Below, piece after piece: positions 40,901 to 45,465 of a stretch of 64,000 nt of DNA; positions within the stretch are counted from its first letter, which is position 1, and each line of letters begins with the position of its first letter. The notes beneath the pieces were generated by a model. That model had not been told where the DNA came from. It saw only the letters and a program-made list of their open reading frames with translations, and ran no database searches. The position numbers and the translations under genes are program-made. The stretch comes from Dasypus novemcinctus (lineage: Eukaryota > Chordata > Mammalia > Cingulata > Dasypodidae), in NCBI RefSeq assembly GCF_030445035.2, contig NC_080701.1, positions 20,428,798-20,492,797 of the forward strand. The letters are read 5' to 3'.

Positions 40901-42671
40901 AACCGAGTGGCACCCCTGAATTCTGCACCGCTGAGGGCTAGAGAGGGCAATTCTGTCCTTCTGTGCCTTGGAACAGTCCTGGCCAGGTTCCCTGGGGACT
41001 TGCTAGGCCTGCCCTGGAGAGACCTTGCCGCCCTGGCGAAAAAAAATCTGACACTTTAAAGGGGAAGGAGGCGCTGAATCCAAGGGTCTCTCTGACCCCC
41101 AAAACTCCCATTCCTTTCCAGGTTCTATCTGATTGCTGGAGGGATCCCCCTCGTCATCTGTGGCATCACGGCCGCTGTCAACATTCACAACTACCGGGAC
41201 CACAGCCCCTAGTGAGCGCCCCTCCCCCCGGCCCCTAGCACAGCCGCAGGCCCCCAAACCGCGCACCCCTGCCAATGGCCCCCACAAGCCGCTGCGTGCT
41301 GAGCCGGCCTCCTCCTCCATGCACGCTATCTCCCCAGCCACCCCAGCCCTGGGGGTCCACCTCGACAGGCCCCATCCCTCACCCGCTGCCCCTGTGTCTC
41401 CCCTCAGCTGCTGGCTGGTGTGGCGTCCAAGCCTGGGCGCCTTCTTCATCCCGGTGGCTCTGATTCTGCTGGTCACCTGGATCTACTTCCTGTGTGCCGG
41501 CCTGCGCTTACGCGGTCCCCTGGCCCAGAGCCCGAAGGGAGGCGCCAGCGGGGTCTCCCTGGAGCCAGGGGAGGAGGCGCGGGGTTCCAGCAGGCTCCGG
41601 GGCAGTGGGGGCCTCCTGAGTGACTCGGGTTCCCTCCTGGCTGCGGGGAGCGCGGGGGCGGCGACGCCAGGGCCCCCGGAGGACGGCGACGGCCTCTATT
41701 CTCCGGGAGCGCAGCTGGGGGCGCTGGTGACCACGCATTTCCTGTACCTGACCATGTGGGCCTGCGGGGCGCTGGCCGTGGCGCAGCGCTGGCTGCCCCG
41801 CGTCGTGTGCAGCTGCCTGTACGGGGTGGCGGCCGCGGCGCTGGGCCTCTTCGTCTTCGCCCACCACTGTGCGCGGCGCAGGGACGTGCGGGCCTCCTGG
41901 CGCGCCTGCTGCCCCCCCGCGCCCGCGCCCCCCGCGCCGCCCCGCGCGCCGCCCGCCGCCGCCGAGGACGGCTCCCCGGGGTGCGAGGAGGACTGCCCGT
42001 CGCTCAAGTCCTCCCCGGGCGGCGGCAGCGGCCCCGCGCCGCCCCCGGGTCCCTGCAAGCTCACCAACCTGCAGCTGGCGCAGAGCCAGGCCTGCGAGGC
42101 CGCGGTGGCGGCGCGCGGCGACGGCGAGCCCGACCCCGCGGGCCCCCGGGGCGGCCTGGGCCCCCGCCACCCCAACAACTTGCACCACGGGCGGCGCGCG
42201 CACAAGGCCCGGGCCAAGGCGCACCGCGCGGGGGACGCGGGCGCCAAGCACCGGCTCAAGGCCCTGCGCGGGGGCGCGGCGGCGGGCGCGGCCGAGCCGG
42301 CGTCCAGCGAGAGCGGCAGCCTGCGCCACAGCCCCGGCGACAGCTACCCCGGCAGCAGCCGCAACAGCCCGGGCGCCGGCCTGCAGCCCGAGGGCGAGCC
42401 CCCGCTCACGCCGTCCGAGGGCAGCGACACCAGTGCCGCGCCGCCGCCCGAGGCCGCCCGGCCGGGCCAGCGCCGCAGCGGCAGCCGCGACAACCTCCGG
42501 GGCGGCGGGGGCGGCGCGCCCGACGACGGCAAGCGCCGCTCGTACCCGCTCAACACCGCCAGCCTGAACGGCGGCCCCAAGGGGGCCAAGTACGACGACG
42601 TCGGCCTGGCGGAGGCGGCCGGCGGCGGCTGCATGAGGACGGGCCTGTGGAAGAGCGAGACCACCGTCTAG
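1685..42671 (+). CDS. ADGRA2: ADGRA2 (GPR124/TEM5), adhesion G protein-coupled receptor A2
   Basis: ADGRA2 is a plasma-membrane adhesion GPCR. With RECK it acts as a co-receptor for WNT7A/7B on brain endothelium, driving Frizzled/beta-catenin signalling, CNS angiogenesis and blood-brain-barrier formation (established for the family). Coding exons: 1685-1947, 13840-13911, 29861-29932, 30203-30274, 30394-30465, 30671-30834, 32218-32431, 33003-33167, 33748-33946, 34443-34592, 34692-34853, 35917-36141, 36301-36517, 38656-38864, 39555-39682, 39988-40111, 40498-40643, 41122-41211, 41408-42671. All junctions are GT-AG and the joined frame is open for 4008 nt (1335 residues; human about 1338). Domains: signal peptide about 1-33; LRRNT with Cys36/43/45/67; LRRs 88-183; LRRCT 184-238; Ig about 240-340 (Cys267, Trp280, Cys327); hormone-receptor motif about 350-425 with RGD 361-363; GAIN/GPS to 752; TM1 about 770 to TM7 about 1065; Gly/Pro/Ser-rich tail ending ETTV. 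The identity is secure. Confidence 0.97.
7310..7430 (+). repeat. MIR SINE relic
   Basis: GGGGCCCAGAGAGGGG followed by CTTGCCCA-like and GGCCACACAGCT matches the MIR core in order. It is highly diverged, so of pre-placental age. Confidence 0.45.
7735..8072 (-). mobile_element. DAS-type SINE, two-headed form
   Basis: On the - strand it reads GGGAAGCGGATGTGGCTCAGG (head 1), B box, body, then a second tRNA-like head (B-box trace near 7830) and an A/T-rich tail. Two GGAGGCAC...GAACC...GACCTCC modules, about 180 bp apart, mark a dimeric build. Confidence 0.75.
9349..9729 (-). mobile_element. DAS SINE, long form, head truncated
   Basis: Reads antisense from a T run through AAAGATTTATTTTT and the standard body to GGGCTTGAACCCTGGACCTCC (B-box region). 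The tRNA head is cut short. A short ACCTGCT repeat at 9342 and 9730 is a likely target duplication. Confidence 0.85.
10440..10712 (-). mobile_element. hAT/Charlie-type non-autonomous DNA element
   Basis: Contains in order ACACGTGGCT, AAAGACTTAGTA, CACATGTTGAAA, the segment TTGGGTTAAATAAAATAT and ATGGCTACTAGAAA, which I recognise from the ancient short hAT element starting CAGTGCTGTCCAATAG. Terminal inverted repeats are eroded. The exact subfamily name is uncertain. Confidence 0.55.
11585..12145 (+). mobile_element. L1 3' end (3' UTR), sense
   Basis: Matches in pattern the mammalian L1 3' UTR: tracts such as TGTAACAAATGTGTCACGA and GTATGGGAATCCTGTATGG, ending in an A-rich tail at 12123-12140. 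No ORF2 remains, so it is a 5'-truncated copy. Confidence 0.55.
12168..12674 (-). mobile_element. DAS-type SINE, two-headed, with internal tandem array
   Basis: Antisense, from a T-rich tail to CTTGAGCCACATCTGCTTCCC, with two head modules (near 12300 and 12600). The body holds a degenerate tandem array (12438-12580) built on GCTCACC and TGGGCACT units. It is an older, diverged copy. Confidence 0.65.
13165..13345 (+). repeat. Duplicated block, copy 1 (before exon 2)
   Basis: Runs from TTTTTTAATAAGTAATC to CGCTGGAGAGGGCCAG via GCAAATGAATAAATAAACA. The same ordered motifs recur at 14122-14345, in the same orientation. Confidence 0.55.
13773..13834 (+). repeat. 31-bp tandem duplication before the exon 2 acceptor
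   Basis: TTCCAGCTTGTAAC is followed by a CTGCT-like tail at 13773 and again at 13804. Both copies lie in the branch-point and polypyrimidine region ending at AG 13838-13839. Confidence 0.7.
13840..13911 (+). CDS. ADGRA2: ADGRA2 exon 2: LRR 1
   Basis: A 72-nt exon for one 24-residue leucine-rich repeat (88-111), containing [10 protein letters not shown]. The acceptor TTCCCTTCAG is preceded by a 31-bp tandem duplication. It is separated from its neighbours by 11.9 kb and 15.9 kb introns. Confidence 0.95.
14122..14345 (+). repeat. Duplicated block, copy 2 (after exon 2)
   Basis: Carries CTCTTTAATAAGCAATGAG, CACAAATCAATAAACAAAG and CCCGAGAGGGCCAA in the same order and spacing type as copy 1. 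The two copies bracket exon 2. Confidence 0.55.
15148..15563 (-). mobile_element. DAS SINE, long form, with target duplication
   Basis: A full antisense copy, from an A/T tail (AAAGATTTATTTATTTATT) to the head CTGTTGAGCCAAGTCCACTT. Flanks CCTAACAGGGTGTCTTT (15131) and CCTAACATGGGGTCTTT (15564) form an approximately 17-bp, slightly diverged target duplication. Confidence 0.9.
16380..16570 (+). repeat. Ancient MIR/LINE relic
   Basis: TTCAAAATCCTGAATTTGAG and the run from ATTCATTCTGTCACTACTTA to CCCTCTTGGAGC resemble old mammalian MIR/L2-type sequence. The class is tentative. Confidence 0.35.
16629..17085 (+). mobile_element. DAS-type SINE, three-module form
   Basis: Starts GGGAAGTGGATGTGGCTCAAG. 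The GGTGCCTCCTAAAGAAG module occurs at about 16698 and 16822, and a related module at about 16985. A new complete head (GGAACGGAGGTGGCTCCAGC) starts near 16918. The tail is AATAAACAAAAATAAAATC. It appears to be a concatenation of head and body pieces. Confidence 0.7.
19605..19686 (-). mobile_element. Head-only tRNA-derived SINE
   Basis: A short (about 80 bp) antisense unit: T run, then a B-box complement (GGATTGAATCTGGGACCTC), ending at AGCTCCCC. It has no DAS body. Confidence 0.6.
19690..19803 (-). mobile_element. Head-only tRNA-derived SINE
   Basis: Antisense: T-rich tail, GGAACTGAACCCAGGGCCTC, then CTTTGAGCCGATATC and a TCCCC end. It sits directly behind another short copy. Confidence 0.6.
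19818..20237 (-). mobile_element. DAS SINE, long form
   Basis: Antisense and full-length, with a C-rich run at 19854-19872 and head GCTGAGCCAAATCTGCTTCC. The flanks share TTC(C)TCATTATTTTTT-type sequence, a likely target duplication. Confidence 0.85.
20249..20612 (-). mobile_element. DAS-type SINE, two-headed form
   Basis: Antisense, immediately adjoining the previous SINE. GGACCTCCCATGGGAGG (about 20370) and GGACCTCCCATGTGGTAGG (about 20558) mark its two heads. Confidence 0.75.
20635..21177 (-). mobile_element. Solo LTR, MaLR/ERVL-like
   Basis: Read on the - strand it starts TGTAGCAGTTTGATATGG and ends in CA (complement of TGTCTTAG at 20635). A poly(A)-signal-like AATAAA lies near the 3' end. 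It is about 540 bp, with no internal viral sequence beside it. It is a fossil, related to the pair at 59957-61565, and inserted in the old L1. Confidence 0.6.
21884..22288 (-). mobile_element. DAS SINE, long form
   Basis: Antisense and full-length, from TTTTTAAGATTTATTTTATT to the head GTTGAGCCACATCTGCTTCC, inserted in L1 sequence. Confidence 0.85.
23755..23935 (+). repeat. MIR SINE relic
   Basis: Shows the MIR order: a GACTCTGGAGT-like start, GGAGTTGAATCCTG, CCTCAGGTTCATC, and a purine-rich 3' part near GATAGATGAG. Confidence 0.55.
25026..26520 (-). mobile_element. L1 3' end, antisense, split by a SINE
   Basis: TTGTGCAACCATCACCATCG, AATATTCCGTTGTATGGG and GGAGTGGAATTGCTGGGTCA are standard L1M 3' landmarks in antisense order. 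A two-headed DAS SINE at 25612-26054 interrupts it. It is a 5'-truncated, ancient copy. Confidence 0.75.
25612..26054 (-). mobile_element. DAS-type SINE, two-headed, with internal array
   Basis: Antisense. Heads lie near 25780 (GGGCTGAGCCACATCCGCTCC) and at the 26052 end. Between them is a degenerate array (25855-25950) of TCATCTAGCTCGTTG-like units. It is inserted in L1 sequence. Confidence 0.7.
29128..29493 (+). mobile_element. DAS SINE, long form
   Basis: Sense copy, slightly 5'-truncated (starts AATGGCTCAACGGATAGAG). The body is intact, with tail AATAAAAATAAATCC and an A run. Confidence 0.85.
29861..29932 (+). CDS. ADGRA2: ADGRA2 exon 3: LRR 2
   Basis: A 72-nt exon for residues 112-135 ([11 protein letters not shown]), with the same phase as exon 2. 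A run of 23 C begins 19 bases after the end of the exon. Confidence 0.95.
29951..29973 (+). repeat. Homopolymer of 23 C next to the exon 3 donor
   Basis: An uninterrupted C run that starts 18 bases into the 270-bp intron 3. The complementary G run could form quadruplexes. Its length is probably unstable and error-prone in sequencing. Confidence 0.9.
30203..30274 (+). CDS. ADGRA2: ADGRA2 exon 4: LRR 3
   Basis: A 72-nt exon for residues 136-159 ([11 protein letters not shown]), same phase as exons 2 and 3. Its introns are short: 270 bp upstream and 119 bp downstream. Confidence 0.95.
30394..30465 (+). CDS. ADGRA2: ADGRA2 exon 5: LRR 4
   Basis: A 72-nt exon for residues 160-183 ([11 protein letters not shown]), the last of four equal-length, equal-phase LRR exons. 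It carries an NIS sequon. Confidence 0.95.
30671..30834 (+). CDS. ADGRA2: ADGRA2 exon 6: LRR C-terminal cap
   Basis: Encodes residues 184-238. The LRRCT pattern is visible as [14 protein letters not shown], a later cysteine in LCAYPG, and the terminal cysteine in LRC. The exon ends TGCG|GTGAGC and is followed by the intron that holds the minisatellite. Confidence 0.95.
31170..32206 (+). repeat. Minisatellite, about 35-bp unit, in ADGRA2 intron 6
   Basis: About 30 imperfect tandem units. A typical unit is GTGCTCAGGCCTCACAG joined to TGGGGCAGGCGTGCCCGC (35 bp); shorter 29-33-bp variants occur. The GGGGCAGG core resembles the classical human minisatellite core. Left units are more diverged; the right end is homogeneous (CACAGCGGGG variants at 31960-32150). 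It fills most of intron 6 and stops about 12 bp before the exon 7 acceptor. Confidence 0.9.
32218..32431 (+). CDS. ADGRA2: ADGRA2 exon 7: first half of the Ig domain
   Basis: Encodes residues 239-309. It carries the first Ig cysteine (Cys267 in LPFQCSA) and the core tryptophan Trp280 (RIRWYHN). Its acceptor lies only about 12 bases past the last minisatellite unit. Confidence 0.95.
32690..32775 (+). repeat. MIR relic in intron 7
   Basis: GGTATTATTACTCC followed by AAGATGAGGAAATTGGAG is the MIR core pattern. Confidence 0.45.
33003..33167 (+). CDS. ADGRA2: ADGRA2 exon 8: rest of Ig, start of hormone-receptor motif, RGD
   Basis: Encodes residues 310-364. It carries the second Ig cysteine (Cys327, GEWEC), a sequon NAS, and [14 protein letters not shown]. 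The RGD (361-363) corresponds to the site reported to bind integrin alphaV-beta3 after ectodomain processing in human TEM5; conservation is seen here, function is from the literature. Confidence 0.95.
33418..33605 (+). repeat. MIR SINE in intron 8
   Basis: GCATCTCATTTAAATGCCC, CCCATTGGACAGCTAAG, AGAAAGGCTAAGTGATTAAG and CTTGAACTTGGGACTCTGAG follow the MIR consensus in order, so this is a near full-length ancient copy. Confidence 0.7.
33748..33946 (+). CDS. ADGRA2: ADGRA2 exon 9: hormone-receptor motif
   Basis: Encodes residues 365-431. Cysteine and tryptophan spacing ([27 protein letters not shown]) is that of an HRM domain. The donor is GTGCTG|GTGAGG. Confidence 0.95.
34443..34592 (+). CDS. 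ADGRA2: ADGRA2 exon 10: start of GAIN region
   Basis: Encodes residues 432-481 in phase 0 at both ends. The content is helical ([18 protein letters not shown], then the [17 protein letters not shown] stretch), as in the helical GAIN-A subdomain, with an NAS sequon. Confidence 0.94.
34692..34853 (+). CDS. ADGRA2: ADGRA2 exon 11: GAIN region
   Basis: Encodes residues 482-535 in phase 0 at both ends ([20 protein letters not shown], then the [10 protein letters not shown] segment). The helical GAIN-A character continues. Confidence 0.94.
35370..35425 (-). repeat. Short fragment related to the 58.2-59.5 kb retroposon
   Basis: GACAGAAGAGGCATGTGTGG and AAAGGTCACATCTGAGTCCA closely match 59070-59120. 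Only about 55 bp is shared, inside ADGRA2 intron 11. Confidence 0.6.
35862..35876 (+). promoter_or_regulatory. CTCF-like motif in intron 11
   Basis: CCAGCAGGGGGCGGT fits the CTCF core (CCASYAGRKGGCR). It lies 41 bp before exon 12. Confidence 0.45.
35917..36141 (+). CDS. ADGRA2: ADGRA2 exon 12: GAIN region with Pro-rich loop
   Basis: Encodes residues 536-610. GAIN-B type strands ([18 protein letters not shown]) are followed by a Gly/Pro-rich loop at about 562-583. The upstream intron carries a CTCF-like motif 41 bp before the exon. Confidence 0.94.
36301..36517 (+). CDS. ADGRA2: ADGRA2 exon 13: GAIN-B subdomain
   Basis: Encodes residues 611-682 ([17 protein letters not shown], then [16 protein letters not shown]). 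It ends GGAACCA|GTAAGG. The next intron carries a DAS SINE with a perfect 12-bp target duplication. Confidence 0.94.
36717..37091 (-). mobile_element. DAS SINE with perfect 12-bp target duplication
   Basis: A full antisense copy in intron 13. GACTCTGGACTT flanks it exactly at 36705-36716 and 37092-37103. The perfect duplication suggests a comparatively recent insertion. Confidence 0.93.
37633..37728 (+). mobile_element. Head-only tRNA-Ala-derived SINE
   Basis: Sense: an A box in TGTCACTCAGGGGTTGAG, a B box in GAGTTCAATCC, end GGTGCCTCCTAAA, and an A-rich tail. No DAS body. Confidence 0.75.
38656..38864 (+). CDS. ADGRA2: ADGRA2 exon 14: GPS motif
   Basis: Encodes residues 683-752. GPS-type Cys and Trp are seen, ending [11 protein letters not shown]. 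At the usual autoproteolysis site the residues are His744-Leu745-Gly746 instead of His-Leu-Thr/Ser, so classical GPS self-cleavage is not predicted. As I recall the human protein also has HLG. Confidence 0.94.
39555..39682 (+). CDS. ADGRA2: ADGRA2 exon 15: TM1
   Basis: Encodes residues 753-794. The first membrane helix is the hydrophobic run from about 770 to 792 ([18 protein letters not shown]). Confidence 0.95.
39988..40111 (+). CDS. ADGRA2: ADGRA2 exon 16: TM2
   Basis: Encodes residues 795-836. The first intracellular loop (SRKGWHM) leads into TM2 ([18 protein letters not shown]). Confidence 0.95.
40498..40643 (+). CDS. ADGRA2: ADGRA2 exon 17: TM3
   Basis: Encodes residues 837-884. TM3 is read in [18 protein letters not shown], followed by the second intracellular loop. 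Confidence 0.95.
41122..41211 (+). CDS. ADGRA2: ADGRA2 exon 18: TM4
   Basis: A 90-nt exon for residues 885-914 ([18 protein letters not shown]). The donor splits a Tyr codon as TA|GTGAGC, so retention of the 196-bp intron 18 would give an immediate TAG stop after TM4. Confidence 0.95.
41408..42671 (+). CDS. ADGRA2: ADGRA2 exon 19: TM5-TM7, cytoplasmic tail, stop
   Basis: Encodes the rest of codon 915 to residue 1335 and the TAG at 42669-42671. TM5 lies at about 925-947, a long Gly/Ser-rich third intracellular loop at 950-1015, TM6 at about 1018-1039 and TM7 at about 1047-1066. The tail is extremely GC-rich, with Pro/Ala runs and many serines, and ends in ETTV, a class I PDZ ligand that in human binds DLG1. 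The coding CpG density explains the long antisense frames here. Confidence 0.95.
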
Positions 42672-43216
42672 GCGCGCGGCGGGCGACGCTTCCCGGGCGG
42701 GCTGGCGCGGGCTCCGCGCCCCGGGCTCCGAGGGGCCCGCCGAGAGGCCCGGGGGGACGGCAGGGCGGAGGTGGAGGTGCCGAGGCCGGGCGCCTGCTCT
42801 CCCCAGCTTTAGTCCTGGAGGCCGGGGAGGGCGTAGGGAGGGGTTTGTCACTTTTCGGGAGGGCCGTCCTTTTAGGGTAGCGACAGACAATCCCAGAAAC
42901 ACAGGCGTGCTCTCTCCGTCCCCGCCCAGGCGGAGTGCCCTCGGGGTCGGGAGGAAGGTCCTGTGGGTCGTGGAGAGACCTGTGAACAGTGTGCACGGGC
43001 ACAGTGCAAACCAGGTGGGCTCCCCGTGCGCCCCAGGCCACCCACACTGCCTCACTGTGGGAAAAATAAGGGGAGCTGCCCTCCGAGGGTCAGGCCCGCC
43101 CGGGCCTAGATCCTAGGAACTCTCCCGCTAACAAGGGAGCCAGCCTAGCAGATGGGCCTGGGGGGCGGGTAAGGGCCAAGGGGATGTGCCACGGTGCTGC
43201 TCTTCAGGTTAACTAT

Positions 43217-43232
43217 GCAAGAGGGGGCGCTG
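43217..43232 (+). promoter_or_regulatory. CTCF-like motif in the ADGRA2 3' UTR
   Basis: GCAAGAGGGGGCGCTG closely fits the AGGGGGCGC core of the CTCF site. Occupancy is unknown. Confidence 0.4.
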
Positions 43233-44236
43233 GGCCACTGCGAAAGGCAGTGTTGGAGATCATTCCTTCCTGGGTGAGGGCGATGGGTGCGCAGAGGGAT
43301 AAAAATACCCTTCCCATGGGAATGGGGTCACACCCACTCAGCTGGGCTCAGGGAGGACTCCCGGGCAAGGCTAAGGCCCTGAGCCTAAGAAGCAGCTGTC
43401 AGGTGCCTGAGCATGACCTGAGGGAAGCAGAGGGAACTGGGACCTGGACTGGAGCAGAATGCGCGCACCCCTAGACAGCGCCCTCCAAGCAGTGCTCTGG
43501 TGGCTCTGCGCTCAGGCTGCGGGTGGTGTTGGGAACAGCATTTGTTCAATCACAAGACTCGTACCGCGTCAGCCTTCCCGTTCCACAGAGCTGGGGAAAA
43601 GCACTCGCTGCCTCAGTGGGGCCACACGGAAACATCACCCCATTAACCAGGCCTCTAGCTCCATAAACCGCCAAGGCCAAATCAGCTTCCCGCCTCGCAG
43701 AAGCCCAAGTCAAAGGCAGTGGCCGCGGCCCCTGCAGCCCCTCTGGGGCCTGTGCCTTAACTGTGTGTCAACACCAGCACCTGATCTTCCCCAACCTGAA
43801 AAGCCACCAGCCTTTTACCAGAGGCCCAAGCAAAAGTGGAGGGGGCTTTTGGCCTCGTGAAGAGTACAAGCAAATCCAGGCCCCGTCCAAGTCCCTTCCC
43901 AGGCTCCACGCCACCCCGGCCCCATCACCAAGGTGAAAGGGCATAGGGGAGAGGGGGAACCCACACTTCTTAGGATGGACCCTGCTATTTATGCTTGCTG
44001 CAGAGTGTTATTAGACAGAAAGGGAAGGGAAAAAAAAAAAAAAGCTTTGTATTATTCTTTCACATATGCTGGCTGCTGTTTACATACCCTGCCAATGCCT
44101 TAGCACTGGAGAGCTTTTTGCAATACGCTGGGGAAAGGGGAGGGAGGGAATGAAAAGTGCCAAAGAAAACATGTTTTTAAAAGCTCGGGTTTTATACAAT
44201 AGAATGTTTTCTAGCAGATGCCTCTTGTTTTAATAT

Positions 44237-44242
44237 ATTAAA
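44237..44242 (+). terminator. ADGRA2: ADGRA2 poly(A) signal ATTAAA
   Basis: ATTAAA is the best signal on the + strand before the BRF2 3' end. Cleavage would fall near 44255-44270. Confidence 0.55.
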
Positions 44243-44274
44243 ATTTTGCAAAGCCCTTGGAGCTACAGCCTTAG

Positions 44275-44759
44275 TCCACCCATGATCTTTTTATTATGAG
44301 GCAGAGGATCTTCATGACACCATACACATAACCATAACTCCGGATAGATACAGGGCTGTTTCCCAGCTCCTGTGCCTCTGAGGGATGCAATGCTGGGAAT
44401 GCCAACTGCTCCACAAACAGCAAGGAGGCCCACCAGGCCTGCAGCCACAGCACGTCCAATTCAAGCTGGGAGCCGGAGGGAGCCTGACACTACCCCAACA
44501 GTGTTGCAGGGAGGGAGCTACTCCATGGGATATGAATATATGCAACTGGCTGTCTGGCTCGGACTCTCCCCCACCCACTGTTGTGTGCATCCTTCCTGAC
44601 TTCTCCAGGACCCAGGGTCCAAACAATTGCAGGGCCCTTCCGGGGTCCTTCAAACAAGAAAAACCCCACCTAAGGACTTGGACACACTTCTCTAGATGTG
44701 ACAGGGCCTATGATCAGTGCGGGGTGGCATGCCCCCTACCGGGTGTGTATCAGGGAGGG
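44275..44759 (-). other. BRF2: BRF2 3' untranslated region
   Basis: About 480 bp from the BRF2 stop to the AATAAA at 44295-44290 (- strand). No repeat is seen. The end is inferred. Confidence 0.65.
44290..44295 (-). terminator. BRF2: BRF2 poly(A) signal AATAAA
   Basis: Canonical AATAAA on the - strand (TTTATT on +). Cleavage is expected about 10-25 bp further, meeting the ADGRA2 3' end. Confidence 0.65.
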
Positions 44760-45465
44760 CTAGGAACACTCAGCCTGCCTAGCAGCTTGGGCTCTCTGAA
44801 AGTCTCTAATTTCCTGAGGGGTACGCAAGTACTGCTCTATTTCGCTGTCAGAAATGTTCTCATCACCCGTGACTGTGGAAACGGGGGGTGTGGGGTGCAG
44901 GCGCTTGGGGGGTTTCAACATGCAAGGTGGGAGGAGAGGGGTAGGACTAGCTGGTCGCTTCCCTGCAGGCAACTCTAGGGAACTATCCCCCGCGTCCTCT
45001 ATCCCCTGTCCTGGCCCCTGCTCATGCCGCCCCTCTTGGGCCACCATCTCTTCTGTTCCATCCCGAAAGGCCTTGTGGAGCAGGGTGTGGCGATGCTGGA
45101 GAAGGTCTCCAATGTGCTTCACCACAGACCGTTTGTTGAGTTTCAGGACCTGCAACCAGGCCAGCTGCTCAGCCATCCGCAGCAACACGGCCAGCAGCTC
45201 CTGCAGGCGGGAGGAGGCGGGGTAGGGTAGGTCCACATTCGCCAGTTTACAAAATCGGGCAAGGGAACAGGTCAGTCGAGCTGAAGGCTGCAGCGACTGC
45301 CAAGCCAGGAAAGTGGCGGCAGTGATAACAGGCAAGGGGTGTCGTCCAGTCACCAGCCACGTCTCATTTGCCAGCTCCACCAGCTGCAGTGTTCGCGACA
45401 GCATCTTCTCTTTGTCTTCCACGTATTTGGCTGGCACAGAAGGGGAGGCTTGGAATAGTTTGAAG
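44760..45465 (-). CDS. BRF2: BRF2 exon 4: second cyclin fold, C-terminal region, stop
   Basis: Starts with the codon shared with exon 3 ([19 protein letters not shown]). It covers the second cyclin repeat ([20 protein letters not shown]), a variable Gly/Glu-rich linker, Cys360 and the conserved [15 protein letters not shown] block. The stop TAG is at 44762-44760. Confidence 0.95.

Larger units (their letters stand above)
42672..44260 (+). other. ADGRA2: ADGRA2 3' untranslated region
   Basis: About 1.6 kb between the stop and the ATTAAA signal. It is GC-rich near the stop and AT-rich at the end, with an A run at about 44028-44043 and a CTCF-like motif at 43217-43232. No repeat insertion is seen, unlike in the introns. 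The 3' boundary is inferred from the poly(A) signal. Confidence 0.7.

Noticed and set aside
41133-42671. 512-codon + strand frame starting in exon 18
   Set aside because: It reads exon 18 in the wrong frame and intron 18 as coding. Only its part after 41408 is the true ADGRA2 frame.
41508-43055. 515-codon antisense open frame over ADGRA2 exon 19
   Set aside because: It is a shadow of the GC-rich coding exon, with low-complexity Ala/Gly/Arg composition and no protein family resemblance.
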